This document shows, in pieces, positions 37,840-48,155 of a stretch of DNA of 64,000 nucleotides. The notes under the pieces were generated by a model. The model was not told the origin of the DNA and did not search any database. It was given only the letters and a program-made list of their open reading frames with translations. The translations under genes were made by a program, and so were the position numbers. Source of the DNA: Oceanicaulis sp. HTCC2633 (GTDB lineage: Bacteria; Pseudomonadota; Alphaproteobacteria; Caulobacterales; Maricaulaceae); assembly GCF_000152745.1 (NCBI RefSeq), contig NZ_CH672428.1:1691251-1755250 (forward strand). Direction: 5' to 3'. Positions within the stretch are counted from its first letter, which is position 1. Every line of letters starts with the position of its first letter.

Positions 37840-38673
37840 ATGACCCGTCATCTCGATTTCAAGGGCCGCACCGCTGTCATCACCGGCGCCGGCAGCGGCA
37901 TTGGCGCAGCGCTCGCTGCGGCGCTCGCCGCGCGCGGCGCGAACCTTGCGCTCGCCGACATCAATGAAGCGCGACTGCAAGAGGTCGCCGACGCCCTCAA
38001 GAGCAATGAAATCAAGGTGACGACCCATAAGGTCGATGTCGCCGACAAGGACCAGATCGCAGCCTTCGCGGAGGCGGTCGAGCACGAGCATGGCGCGGTG
38101 CATGGCCTTTTCAACAATGCCGGCGTGGCGCTCGGCGGCACGTTCGACCGGGTCAAGGACGATGATTTCGAGTGGTTGATGAACATCAACTTCTATGGCG
38201 TGGTGCGCATGACCCGCGCCTTCATGCCGCTCCTGAAGCAGGCGGATATGGCGCAGCTGGTGAACGTGTCCTCGATCTTCGGGATCGTCGCGCCCTCGGG
38301 CCAGACCGCCTATTCCTCGGCCAAGTTCGCAGTGCGCGGCTTCTCGAATGCGCTGATGCACGAGCTGGAAGGTACGTCCATCGGGGTGACGACCGTGCAT
38401 CCGGGCGGGGTCAACACCCGTATCGCCGAGGACGCCAAGAAACCTGAAGACATGACCGAGGCGGAACTGGCGGCTGTGAAGAAAATGGCCAAGGAAGGCC
38501 TCGTCATGCCGCCGCCCGAAGCGGCCGAGATCATCCTGCGCGGCGTCGAGCGCCGCCTGCCGCGCGTGCTCGTGGGCAAGGACGCCCATACGCTCGCCAT
38601 TCTCGAGCGGATTTTCCCGATCAAGTACTGGAACTTCATCAAGAAGCGGGCCAGCCGCCCCCAAGCCGACTGA
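37840..38673 (+). CDS. Short-chain dehydrogenase/reductase
   Basis: 277-residue NAD(P)-dependent oxidoreductase, classical SDR. The cofactor motif is TGAGSGIG near residues 17-24; NNAG near 92-95; the catalytic Ser lies in VNVSSIFG; YSSAK provides Tyr and Lys. The C-terminal extension (ILERIFPIKYWNFIKKRA) is basic and aromatic, perhaps membrane-associating. The start has GGGGGAGAG upstream. The shared operator with the distant Baeyer-Villiger monooxygenase suggests both act on the same or related hydroxy- or keto-compounds (inference). Substrate unknown. Confidence 0.88.
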   Translation: MTRHLDFKGRTAVITGAGSGIGAALAAALAARGANLALADINEARLQEVADALKSNEIKVTTHKVDVADKDQIAAFAEAVEHEHGAVHGLFNNAGVALGGTFDRVKDDDFEWLMNINFYGVVRMTRAFMPLLKQADMAQLVNVSSIFGIVAPSGQTAYSSAKFAVRGFSNALMHELEGTSIGVTTVHPGGVNTRIAEDAKKPEDMTEAELAAVKKMAKEGLVMPPPEAAEIILRGVERRLPRVLVGKDAHTLAILERIFPIKYWNFIKKRASRPQAD

Positions 38674-38682
38674 CCCTGTCTT

Positions 38683-39750
38683 CTATTCGGCGGCGGCGGA
38701 GGCCGCCGTCTTCTCGATCTGCCGTAGCACGGCCTCGGCAAATTCAGAGCCGCTGGCCGCACCGCCCAGATCCGCCGTCCGCTCTTCGTGCAGCAAGGCC
38801 GCTTCCAGCGCCGCCTCCAGACGATCGGCGGCTCTGGGCTCGTTCAGGCCATAGCGCAGCAGCATGGCCGCACTGGCGATGGCGCCCGACGGGTTCGCCT
38901 TGTCCTGACCGGCAATGTCCGGCGCGCTGCCATGGATGGGTTCAAAGAGACCCGGTCCCGACGCGCCGAGGCTCGCCGAGCCCAGAAGCCCGATAGAGCC
39001 CGCCACCACGGCGGCTTCATCAGACAGGATATCGCCAAACAGGTTCTCGGTGACGATGACGTCGAACCGGGTCGGCCCGGTCACAAGCGCCATGGCCGCC
39101 GCGTCCACATAAAGATGATCCACCGACACATCGGGATAATCCGACGCCAGATCGTTGACCGTCTTGCGCCAGAGCCGGGAGGTGGCGAGCACATTGGCCT
39201 TGTCCACGCTGGTGAGCTTGCCTTTGCGGCCCTGCGCGGCCTTGAACGCTATCTCGGCGATGCGGCTGACCTCCACGCGGGAATACGCGCAACCGTCAAA
39301 GGCCTCCTCATCGCCTTCGCGCTTCTCGCCAAAATACATCCCGCCCGTCAGCTCGCGCACGATCAGCAGATCCGCGCCCGCCACCCGGTCCTCTTTCAGA
39401 GGGGAGAGATGCTCCAGCCCCTTGAAGACCTTGACCGGGCGCAGATTTGCGAACAGGCCCAGCGCCTTGCGCAAGCCCAGAAGGCCCTGCTCGGGCCGCT
39501 TCGCGCCGCCATCCCATTGCGGCCCGCCCACTGCACCGAGAAAGATCGCATCAGCCGCTTGCGCCGCTTTCAGGGTCTCCTCAGGCAAGGGCTCGCCGCA
39601 GGCCTCGATCCCCGCCCCGCCGAACGCGGCTTCGGAGAAGGTGAAGTCGAGACCCTCAAGTCGCGCCACTGCCTCGAGACAGGCCTGCGCCGCCCTGGCG
39701 ACTTCCGGGCCGATGCCGTCGCCGGGCAGGATCAGGATGGACTGGCTCAC
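38683..39750 (-). CDS. leuB: 3-Isopropylmalate dehydrogenase
   Basis: Oxidatively decarboxylates 3-isopropylmalate in leucine synthesis. 355 residues: [11 protein letters not shown] at the N-terminus, [11 protein letters not shown] substrate-binding motif, and the metal/NAD region ([33 protein letters not shown]). The start is GTG at 39750, overlapping the leuD stop (GTGA). It is the last gene of the ilv-leu operon. Confidence 0.96.
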   Translation of the reverse strand: MSQSILILPGDGIGPEVARAAQACLEAVARLEGLDFTFSEAAFGGAGIEACGEPLPEETLKAAQAADAIFLGAVGGPQWDGGAKRPEQGLLGLRKALGLFANLRPVKVFKGLEHLSPLKEDRVAGADLLIVRELTGGMYFGEKREGDEEAFDGCAYSRVEVSRIAEIAFKAAQGRKGKLTSVDKANVLATSRLWRKTVNDLASDYPDVSVDHLYVDAAAMALVTGPTRFDVIVTENLFGDILSDEAAVVAGSIGLLGSASLGASGPGLFEPIHGSAPDIAGQDKANPSGAIASAAMLLRYGLNEPRAADRLEAALEAALLHEERTADLGGAASGSEFAEAVLRQIEKTAASAAAE

Positions 39751-40314
39751 GCGGCGGTCTCCTGCTCGAAGCGGGCAATGGCGTCAGACTGGTTGAGGAT
39801 GTAGCCCAGCGGGTCCACACCCTCGATCAGGCAGGTGCGGGCGAACGGGTCGAGCTTGAAGCTCGCAGTGATATTGCCCGCCGTCACGGTCTGATTGACC
39901 ACGTCCACGGTGATTTCAAGGTCCTCCCGGTCGAGAAGCGCGGCATGGGCGGCCTCGTCGATTTCGCACACCACAAGACCGTTCTTGAGCGCATTGGACT
40001 TGAAGATGTCCGCCGCGCGCGAGGTGATGACGGCCTCGACGCCGAAGTCGCGCAGCGCCCAGGGGGCGTGCTCGCGCGAGGAGCCGCAGCCGAAATTGTC
40101 GCCCGCAATCAAAATGCGTTGCTCCTCCCGGTTCACAGTGTTGAGCGGGTGATCGGTCTGCTCGCCGTCCGGGGTGAAGCGCCAGTCATGAAAGCACGCC
40201 TCGGCCAGCGCGCCGCGCTCGGTCGTGGTCAGAAAGCGCGCGGGGATGATCTGGTCGGTGTCCACATTGGCGTCGCGGATCACGAAACTGCGCGCCGTGA
40301 CGGTCTTGATCGGC

Positions 40315-40325
<11 letters not shown>
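39747..40325 (-). CDS. leuD: 3-Isopropylmalate dehydratase small subunit
   Basis: Small subunit of isopropylmalate isomerase. 192 residues from ATG 40325: [30 protein letters not shown] and SNALKNGL are the aconitase-swivel motifs. The longer frame to 40493 reads into leuC and is not used. Overlaps leuC by 11 bases and leuB by 3 bases of coding sequence. Confidence 0.95.
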
Positions 40326-41731
<1,406 letters not shown>

Positions 41732-41754
<23 letters not shown>

Positions 41755-42700
41755 GTCCTGTCTCCTGGGCTTGGGCGTTGACGGGCTCCAGCCAGCCCCA
41801 GTCGTCCTGGGTGCGGCCTTCGAACAGACCGAAAAAACGGTCCATGATCAGCTTGGTGACCGGCCCGGCGCCCGCGGCGCGGGTGGTCTTGTCATCGATG
41901 GAGCGGATCGGGGTGACCTCGGCGGCGGTGCCGGTGAAGAAGGCCTCGTCGCACAGATACAGCATCTCGCGCGGCAGGGTCTGCTCGACCACGTCCAGGC
42001 CTTCGCGCTTGGCGAGACGGATTACGCTGTCGCGGGTAATGCCCTGCAGGATCGACGAGCTGGCGGGCGGGGTCATCAGCTTGCCGTCCTTGACCAGAAA
42101 CAGGTTCTCACCCGCGCCTTCGGACAGGCGCCCGTCCACATCGAGACCAATGCCCTCCGCATAGCCGCGGGATTTCGCTTCCCGGCTGATCAGATAGCTC
42201 GAGAGATAGTTGCCGCCGGCCTTGGCCGCGGTCGGCGCCGTGTTGGGCGCCAAGCGGTTCCAGCTCGACACGCACACATCCACGCCCTTCGTCCGGGCGT
42301 CCTCGCCCAGATACGCGCCCCAGGGGAAGGCCGCGATATAGGTGTCGATCGGAGCATCCTGGGCGGGCACGACGCCGATGGAGCCATAGCCGATGAAACT
42401 GATCGGCCGCAGATAGGCCGAACCCAGCTTGTTCTCGCGCAGCACCTGCTTGCAGGCTTCGGCCAGCTCCTGCGCGGTGTAAGGCAGATCGATGGAATAG
42501 ATCCGCGCGGAATCGATCAGCCGCTTGACGTGATCGGTCAGGCGGAACACCGCCGGCCCGGCCGGCGTGTCATAGCTGCGGATGCCTTCAAAGAAGGACG
42601 TGCCGTAATGCAGGGCGTGCGACAGCACGTGAACCTGCGCATCCGCCCAGGGAATAAGCGCGCCATTGCGCCAGATATAGTCGACTTGATTGATGGCCAT
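41732..42700 (-). CDS. ilvE: Branched-chain amino acid aminotransferase
   Basis: PLP fold-type IV enzyme for the last step of Ile, Val and Leu synthesis. 322 residues: [54 protein letters not shown] (containing the Schiff-base Lys), [12 protein letters not shown] and [12 protein letters not shown]. Lies 12 bases after leuA. Confidence 0.95.
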
Positions 42701-42712
42701 GGTGTTCGTCCT

Positions 42713-44302
42713 CTAGGCGGCGTGGGCGTTTGTGTTGCGGCGTCGACGGACGGCGCAGGCATTGTTGAGCGCGTCGATATAGGCGGAGACGCAGGCGGGA
42801 ATGATGTCGCGGGCGCGGGCGCGGCCGGAGAAGACCTCCCCGTCCACGCTGGCTTTCAGATCGACCAGCACGTCCGCGCCCTGACCGTCCTCTCCGGTCT
42901 CATTGGGGTCCGCGGCGACATACTGCATCTCGATGTCCTCGACCCGGGCCGGGATCTCCATGATCTGGCTGACGGCGCGATAGGCCGCATCCAGCGCGCC
43001 CGGCGCGGACGCAATGTCGGTCACCTGGCCGCGGCGGCCATGATCCATCTCGATCCGGGCGACCGGATGATCCTTGGGTGAGAGCGGGGCGCGAATATCA
43101 ATGCGCTTGAGGGTCCACAATTCAGCCTCTCCTTGTGCGCCGCTTTCAAGGCGCTCCAGCAGGGCTGACAATTGCCCTGAATCCACCAGTCCGATGTCGT
43201 CGGCCAGCGCCTTGAACGCCTCAAAGGCGGTCTGCAGGCGCTCGCCATCCAGCGTCCAGCCCAAAGCCTTGGCGCGCGCCGCCAAGGCATGTTTTCCCGA
43301 GTGCTTGCCCAGAACGATCTGGTTGGAGCTCAGCCCCACATCCTCGGGCTTCATGATCTCGTAGGTCTCCCGGTTCGCCAGCACGCCATGCTGATGAATG
43401 CCGGATTCATGAGCGAAGGCGTTCGCCCCCACGATCGCCTTGTTGCGCGGCGGATGGGTGTTGGTCGCCTTGCTCAGGGCCCGGCTCGCCGCCATGATCT
43501 GACGGGTGTCGATGCCGGTCGTCAGGTTGAACACGTCCCGGCGGGTGCGGATCGCCATGACGGCGTCCTCCAGCGCGCAATTGCCCGCCCGTTCGCCTAT
43601 GCCATTGACCGTGCACTCGATCTGACGGGCGCCGCCGCGCACGGCGGCCAGCGAGTTGGCGACCGCCATGCCCAGATCATCATGACAATGAGCGGAGAAG
43701 ATCACGTCCGACCCTCTGGTGACCTTGTCGCTGAGGTGCTTGAACAACTGGTAGATCTCGTCCGGCGTCGAATAGCCCACCGTGTCGGGCACGTTGAGTG
43801 TGGTCGCCCCCGCTTCGGCGGCGATGGAGAGCGCTTCGACCAGGAAGCCCCGCTCGGTGCGGATGGCGTCCTCGGCGGAGAACTCCACATCGTCGCAATG
43901 TTCACGCGCCAGCTCGGTCATCTCCTTGATGCGCGTCAGCACGTCTTCGGGGGTCATGTTCAGCTTGAACTCGCGATGCAGCGGGCTCGTCCCCAGAAAG
44001 ATGTGGATGCGCTTGTTGGTTGCGGATTTCAGCGCCCGCGCCGCCGCATCGATATCGCCCGGCGTCGTGCGCGCCAGCGAGCAGATGGCGGGCCCCTCGA
44101 TCTCATTGGCGATCCGCTCAACGGCGCGGAAATCACCCGGGCTGGCGGCGGCGAAGCCGGCCTCGATCACATCCACTTTCAACGCCTGCAGGGCGCGCGC
44201 GACGCTGAGCTTGCCGGTCTCTGACATGGAGAAACCGGGAGCCTGCTCGCCATCGCGCAAGGTGGTGTCGAAGATTCTGACAGGGTTTGCAGGTCGGGTC
44301 AT
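42713..44302 (-). CDS. leuA: 2-Isopropylmalate synthase
   Basis: Condenses acetyl-CoA with 2-oxoisovalerate, the first committed step to leucine. 529 residues. DTTLRDGEQAPGFSM opens the TIM barrel; HCHDDLGMAVANSLAAVRGGARQIECTVNGIGERAGN carries the metal-binding His. The C-terminal LeuA allosteric domain (from about 390) is present, so leucine feedback is expected. ATGA overlap with ilvM. The final NTNAHAA tail is short. Confidence 0.95.
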   Translation of the reverse strand: MTRPANPVRIFDTTLRDGEQAPGFSMSETGKLSVARALQALKVDVIEAGFAAASPGDFRAVERIANEIEGPAICSLARTTPGDIDAAARALKSATNKRIHIFLGTSPLHREFKLNMTPEDVLTRIKEMTELAREHCDDVEFSAEDAIRTERGFLVEALSIAAEAGATTLNVPDTVGYSTPDEIYQLFKHLSDKVTRGSDVIFSAHCHDDLGMAVANSLAAVRGGARQIECTVNGIGERAGNCALEDAVMAIRTRRDVFNLTTGIDTRQIMAASRALSKATNTHPPRNKAIVGANAFAHESGIHQHGVLANRETYEIMKPEDVGLSSNQIVLGKHSGKHALAARAKALGWTLDGERLQTAFEAFKALADDIGLVDSGQLSALLERLESGAQGEAELWTLKRIDIRAPLSPKDHPVARIEMDHGRRGQVTDIASAPGALDAAYRAVSQIMEIPARVEDIEMQYVAADPNETGEDGQGADVLVDLKASVDGEVFSGRARARDIIPACVSAYIDALNNACAVRRRRNTNAHAA

Positions 44303-44565
44303 GACGCCGCCTCATAAGCTGGGGTCAGGCTGGCCGAACGCACCGCGCTGACGCCGTAGATCTTGGCGATCTGGGCGCACAGCGTGCTCATCTTGCGACC
44401 GGCATCCCGCGGCTGGACCATCAGATCCATGCGCGCATCGGACTGGGTGTTCATCTGCGGCAGGTCGACGCCGCGCACCTCGAAGCCGCGACGCTCTACG
44501 AGCCCGATCAGACGCAGGATCGCGCCTTCACTGGGGCGAAATTCGATCTCGATCCGGTCTGTCAT
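44299..44565 (-). CDS. ilvM: Acetolactate synthase small subunit, IlvM type
   Basis: 88-residue ACT-domain protein: IEIEFRPSEGAILRLIGLVERRGFEVRGV, then KMSTLCAQIAKIYGVSAVR. The short length fits IlvM (E. coli isozyme II) rather than the 160-residue IlvH/IlvN. It starts three bases after the ilvG stop. Short IlvM subunits are associated with valine-insensitive enzyme, which may apply here (inference). Confidence 0.88.
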   Translation of the reverse strand: MTDRIEIEFRPSEGAILRLIGLVERRGFEVRGVDLPQMNTQSDARMDLMVQPRDAGRKMSTLCAQIAKIYGVSAVRSASLTPAYEAAS

Positions 44566-44568
44566 GGA

Positions 44569-46263
44569 TCAGGCCTCCATCATGTCAGCATTGGATTTGC
44601 CCGGCGGCACCAGCGGCCAGACATTCTCACGCGGGTCGATGCGCACATGGCACAGGATCGGCCCGTTCGTGTTCAGGAGCCGCTCGATCGCGGCGGGCGC
44701 GTGTTCGCGCTGGTCCAGGGTGAAGGCCTCGATCCCGAAGGCGCGCGCCACGGCGGCGAAATCGGGATTGTCAAAGAGGTCCACTTCCGAGAAATTCTCG
44801 TCGTAGAACAGCTGCTGCCATTGGCGGACCATGCCCAGCTGGGAATTGTCCAGCAGCACGATCTTCAGCGGCAGGCGATAGCGACGCAGAGTGGCCAGCT
44901 CGTGAATGTTCATCATGATCGAGCCATCGCCCGACACGGTGATCACGGTCGCATCGGGCTCGGCCAGCAAGGCGCCGATGCCGGCCGGCAGGCCATAGCC
45001 CATCGTGCCCAGACCGGCGCTCGTCAGGTGCGCCTGCGGCCGGGAAAAGCGGCAATGCTGGGCCACCCACATCTGGTGCTGGCCCACATCGCACGTGATG
45101 ATGGCGTCATCGCCCGCCTGTTCGGACAGGTCTTTCAACAGCTTGGGCGCGTAGATTCCCGAACCGGGCGCATCATAGCGCATGGCCCAGCGCTCGGCGG
45201 CCGCCGCGCAGCGTTGACGCCAGGGCTCGATGCTCAGAACGCCCGGCTCCAGCCGATCCAGCGTTTCCGCCAGATCGCCGGTCAAACCGACATCCGCATC
45301 GCGCAGCTTGGAGATCTCGGACGGATCGACGTCAAAATGGATGATGCGGGCCGAGGGGGCAAAGGTGTCGAGCTTGCCCGTCGCGCGGTCGTCAAACCGG
45401 GCGCCGATGCAGACCAGCAGATCGCTTTCATCCACTGCCAGATTGGCGGCCTTCGTGCCGTGCATGCCCAGCATGCCCAGAAAGCCCGGCGTATCGGTGG
45501 GCAAGGCGCCCAGACCTTTCAGGGTCGCCACCGCCGGGATGCGGGTGCGGCTGAAGAACCGGCGCAGGGCCGGCTCGGCTTTCGCCAGCGACACTCCGCC
45601 GCCGATATACAGCACCGGACGTTCGGCCTGCGCCATCAGGGCTTCGGCCTGGGCGATCAGGGCCGGGTCGGCGGGGGCCTGACTGACGGGCGCCCGGACC
45701 GTCTGATCGACTGAGGGGAACGCCGCTGACGTCTGGGTGACGTCCTTGGGCAAGTCGATCAGAACGGGTCCGGGCCGCCCGCGCTTCGCCAGCTCGAAAG
45801 CCTCGGCGAAGATCTGGGGGATGTCCCTGGCGTCCCTGACTAGGAAGGAGTGTTTGACGATGGGCAGGGTGATGCCGAAGACATCGATTTCCTGAAAGGC
45901 GTCCGTCCCCATCAGAGGCGTCGCCACCTGGCCGGTGATCGCCACCATCGGCACGGAATCCAGAAACGCGTTGGCGATGCCGGTGACCAGATTGGTCGCG
46001 CCCGGGCCGGAGGTCGCCAGGCACACGCCCACCTCGCCCGACACCCGCGCATAGGCGTCCGCCGCCAGCGCCGCCGCTTGTTCATGACGCACCAGAATGT
46101 GCTCGAGACCCGAGCCCGGCAGTGCGTCATACACGGGCATGATCGCCCCGCCAGGGTAGCCGAACACCTTCGATACGCCCTGCGCCCGCAGCGCTTCGAC
46201 GACCAGATGGGCGCCGGTGCGGTGACGAGTGGCGGCGGGTGCGGCTTTGGGCTGGGCGGTCAT
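44569..46263 (-). CDS. ilvG: Acetolactate synthase large subunit
   Basis: ThDP- and FAD-dependent enzyme making acetolactate and acetohydroxybutyrate. 564 residues. [32 protein letters not shown] is the N-terminal ThDP domain with catalytic Glu in [13 protein letters not shown]. The C-terminal ThDP/Mg motif is [29 protein letters not shown]. Paired with ilvM, it resembles isozyme II. Lies 21 bases after ilvC. Confidence 0.95.
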   Translation of the reverse strand: MTAQPKAAPAATRHRTGAHLVVEALRAQGVSKVFGYPGGAIMPVYDALPGSGLEHILVRHEQAAALAADAYARVSGEVGVCLATSGPGATNLVTGIANAFLDSVPMVAITGQVATPLMGTDAFQEIDVFGITLPIVKHSFLVRDARDIPQIFAEAFELAKRGRPGPVLIDLPKDVTQTSAAFPSVDQTVRAPVSQAPADPALIAQAEALMAQAERPVLYIGGGVSLAKAEPALRRFFSRTRIPAVATLKGLGALPTDTPGFLGMLGMHGTKAANLAVDESDLLVCIGARFDDRATGKLDTFAPSARIIHFDVDPSEISKLRDADVGLTGDLAETLDRLEPGVLSIEPWRQRCAAAAERWAMRYDAPGSGIYAPKLLKDLSEQAGDDAIITCDVGQHQMWVAQHCRFSRPQAHLTSAGLGTMGYGLPAGIGALLAEPDATVITVSGDGSIMMNIHELATLRRYRLPLKIVLLDNSQLGMVRQWQQLFYDENFSEVDLFDNPDFAAVARAFGIEAFTLDQREHAPAAIERLLNTNGPILCHVRIDPRENVWPLVPPGKSNADMMEA

Positions 46264-46284
46264 GGTCGGTTTCCTTTGCGTGCG

Positions 46285-47298
46285 CTAGGCCTGGCCTGCA
46301 TTGGCGCCGGGTTGCAGCCAGGCCATGCGGGCCCGCAGACGGGCGCCGGTCTTCTCGATGTCCTGGTTCAGATCCGCGCGCAGCAGGGCGTCGTACTGCG
46401 GCTTGCCGGCCTGGTTCTCCACGATCCAGTCACGCGCGAACTTGCCCGACTGGATGTCGGTCAGAACCTCGCGCATCCGGGCCCGGGTCTCGTCATTGAT
46501 GACGCGCGGACCGGAGACCAGATCGCCGTACTTGGCGGTCTCGGAGATGAAGTCATGCATGCGGGCGATGCCGCCTTCATACAGGAGATCGACAATCAGC
46601 TTGAGCTCGTGCAAGCACTCAAAGTAAGCGATTTCAGGCTGGTAGCCGGCATCGACCAGGGTCTGATAGCCTGCCGCGACCAGCTCGGACGCGCCGCCGC
46701 ACAGCACGGCCTGCTCGCCGAACAGATCGGTTTCGGTCTCTTCGGCGAAGCTCGTCTCGATGGCGCCGCCGGCGGTGCCGCCATTGCCCTTGCAATAGGC
46801 CAGCGCCTTCTCGCGCGCCTTGCCCGAAGCGTCCTGATGGATCGCAAACAGCGAAGGCACGCCGCGGCCGATCTCGTACTCGCGACGGACGAGGTCACCC
46901 GGTCCCTTGGGGGCGACCAGGATCACATCGATATCGGTGCGCGGACGGATCTGGCCGTAATGGATGGAGAAGCCATGGGCCACCATCAGCGTATCGCCCG
47001 GCGAGAGTTGCGGAGCGATGTCGCACTCATACACGTCCTTGTGGCTCATATCCGGGGTCAGCAGCGCCACGAAGCTGGCCTTTTTGGCGGCTTCGGCCGG
47101 AGTGAAAGTTTCAAATCCGTCGGCCCTGGCCTTGGCTTCCGCCCCGCCGCCGGGTCGGGCGCCGACAATCACCTCATGGCCGGAATCGCGCAGATTGCGG
47201 GCATGGGCGCGGCCCTGGCTGCCATAGCCGATGATGGCGATGGGGCCGGGCTTGATGGCGTCTGCGCTGGCGTCGTCGTCGGTGTAAATCCGGGTCAT
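46285..47298 (-). CDS. ilvC: Ketol-acid reductoisomerase (class I)
   Basis: NADPH- and Mg-dependent isomeroreductase of Val/Ile/Leu synthesis. 337 residues, class I length. [19 protein letters not shown] is the Rossmann motif; [12 protein letters not shown] and [13 protein letters not shown] carry metal ligands. The start is ATG 47298 with AGGA upstream; the longer open frame runs through the attenuator and is not coding. First structural gene of the operon, 58 bases after the attenuator terminator. Confidence 0.96.
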   Translation of the reverse strand: MTRIYTDDDASADAIKPGPIAIIGYGSQGRAHARNLRDSGHEVIVGARPGGGAEAKARADGFETFTPAEAAKKASFVALLTPDMSHKDVYECDIAPQLSPGDTLMVAHGFSIHYGQIRPRTDIDVILVAPKGPGDLVRREYEIGRGVPSLFAIHQDASGKAREKALAYCKGNGGTAGGAIETSFAEETETDLFGEQAVLCGGASELVAAGYQTLVDAGYQPEIAYFECLHELKLIVDLLYEGGIARMHDFISETAKYGDLVSGPRVINDETRARMREVLTDIQSGKFARDWIVENQAGKPQYDALLRADLNQDIEKTGARLRARMAWLQPGANAGQA

Positions 47299-47355
47299 GA
47301 TCCTGGTCTTTCGTGGCGTTCGAGCTGGCTCGGGGTTCAGGTCTGGGGTTGAGGC

Positions 47356-47390
47356 AAAGAAAAACCCCCGCTCCGGTATGGAGCGGGGGT
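47356..47390 (-). terminator. ilv-leu operon attenuator terminator
   Basis: CCCCCGCTCC (47389-47380) pairs perfectly with GGAGCGGGGG (47374-47365) around a five-base loop, followed by TTTTTCTTT. It lies between the leader peptide and ilvC. The competing antiterminator is GGAGCGGCGG (47441-47432), which matches the 3' arm at 9 of 10 positions and would pair with the 5' arm. A small protector hairpin CCACC/GGTGG covers 47452-47440. Confidence 0.88.
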
Positions 47391-47420
47391 TTGCTTGGGT
47401 CTGAGGTGTGTTTGCTACCG

Positions 47421-47549
47421 TCAGACAGGCGCCGCCGCTCCACCGGAGGTGGTAATAAGGAGTACGACGACAAGAAGTACGACCGAGCCGGCCACCGCAG
47501 CGATACGCTGGGCGTCCTGGGTCAGGGTCTGGGTCTTTGCGTCGCGCAT
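47421..47549 (-). CDS. ilvL: ilv-leu operon leader peptide (attenuator)
   Basis: 42 codons with GGGAGA about eight bases before the ATG at 47549. Residues 23-34 read [12 protein letters not shown], so twelve consecutive control codons cover the three branched-chain amino acids and threonine. It ends TSGGAAAPV-stop, overlapping the protector and antiterminator segments, then the terminator follows. This is the layout of the E. coli ilvGMEDA attenuator: with charged tRNAs the ribosome advances and the terminator forms; stalling on Val, Leu or Ile codons lets the antiterminator form and ilvC-leuB is transcribed. Seen directly; function by analogy. Confidence 0.88.
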   Translation of the reverse strand: MRDAKTQTLTQDAQRIAAVAGSVVLLVVVLLITTSGGAAAPV

Positions 47550-47880
47550 GGCGCTGTCTCCCGGTTTCGACACTGCGTCGTGTGGCCCTGTTCATAAGGG
47601 CCGGAACGACGCGCGAAAATGACCGGCGATGCGACTGCTTTCGTCTCGCCGGGCTGTGCAAAAACCGTAAGGCCGAAATGCTGCAACGCGCAACACCTAA
47701 ATGTCCGAACAACTAAGAAAAAAATTTCTAGTAGTTTAATCAGTAATTTAAGGGCTGTTTTTTCGAGATTGGCGTGACGATTGTGCTTTTCCTGTCACAG
47801 GGGGATGGTTGACGGGCTGTGGAAAAGCCGGTCACGGTGCGCTCGACGCTGCGCACTTGCAGCACGTCTAGGAGATGATC
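47550..47880. promoter_or_regulatory. Divergent promoter region of the ilv-leu and thr-ilvD operons
   Basis: 331 bases without a gene. An AT-rich block at 47698-47765 probably holds promoters or an upstream activating segment. A short hairpin GGCCCT..AGGGCC lies at 47584-47602. TTGACG at 47809-47814 could be a -35 for thrL but has no good -10 partner. No confident operator. Confidence 0.45.
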
Positions 47881-48033
47881 ATGACCCGCTTCCCGCAGGT
47901 CCAGCACGACGCCCTGACGACCACGGTCTCCACCGTGACCGCAGGCGTATGCGCCGTCTCCGGAACCGCGCTCACCACCACCATTACCACCATTACCACC
48001 ACCCTTACTCGAGGGCGGGGCGGTACGGGCTGA
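47881..48033 (+). CDS. thrL: thr operon leader peptide (attenuator)
   Basis: 50 codons with AGGAG six bases before ATG 47881. Residues 32-43 read TTTITTITTTLT, strikingly like the control run of E. coli ThrL, followed by RGRGGTG and a stop. A terminator follows at 48068-48101. Threonyl- or isoleucyl-tRNA shortage should stall the ribosome and switch on thrA-thrB-thrC-ilvD. The peptide contains nothing else recognisable and is unlikely to have another role. Confidence 0.9.
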   Translation: MTRFPQVQHDALTTTVSTVTAGVCAVSGTALTTTITTITTTLTRGRGGTG

Positions 48034-48067
48034 GCGCAAAACAGGCGCAAACATTCAACCCAACACC

Positions 48068-48101
48068 AACCCGCTCCCCGAAACCGGCGAGCGGGTTTTT
48101 T
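48068..48101 (+). terminator. thr operon attenuator terminator
   Basis: AACCCGCTC (48068-48076) pairs perfectly with GAGCGGGTT (48089-48097), with inner CCG/CGG pairs, and leads into six T residues. GGGGCGG at 48017-48023, at the end of thrL, can pair with CCGCTCC at 48071-48077 as an antiterminator (one G-U pair). Confidence 0.87.
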
Positions 48102-48155
48102 CATGCTTCATACCCACCCGGCTCGCACCCAACCGAACCAAAAAGGACTGATCCG

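Noticed and set aside
47299-47712. Extended N-terminus for ilvC
   Set aside because: The extra 138 codons run through the leader peptide and terminator in another frame and do not resemble KARI.
47809-47837. Sigma-70 promoter for thrL at TTGACG
   Set aside because: The hexamer at the proper spacing (TCACGG) is a poor -10, so I did not list it as a promoter.
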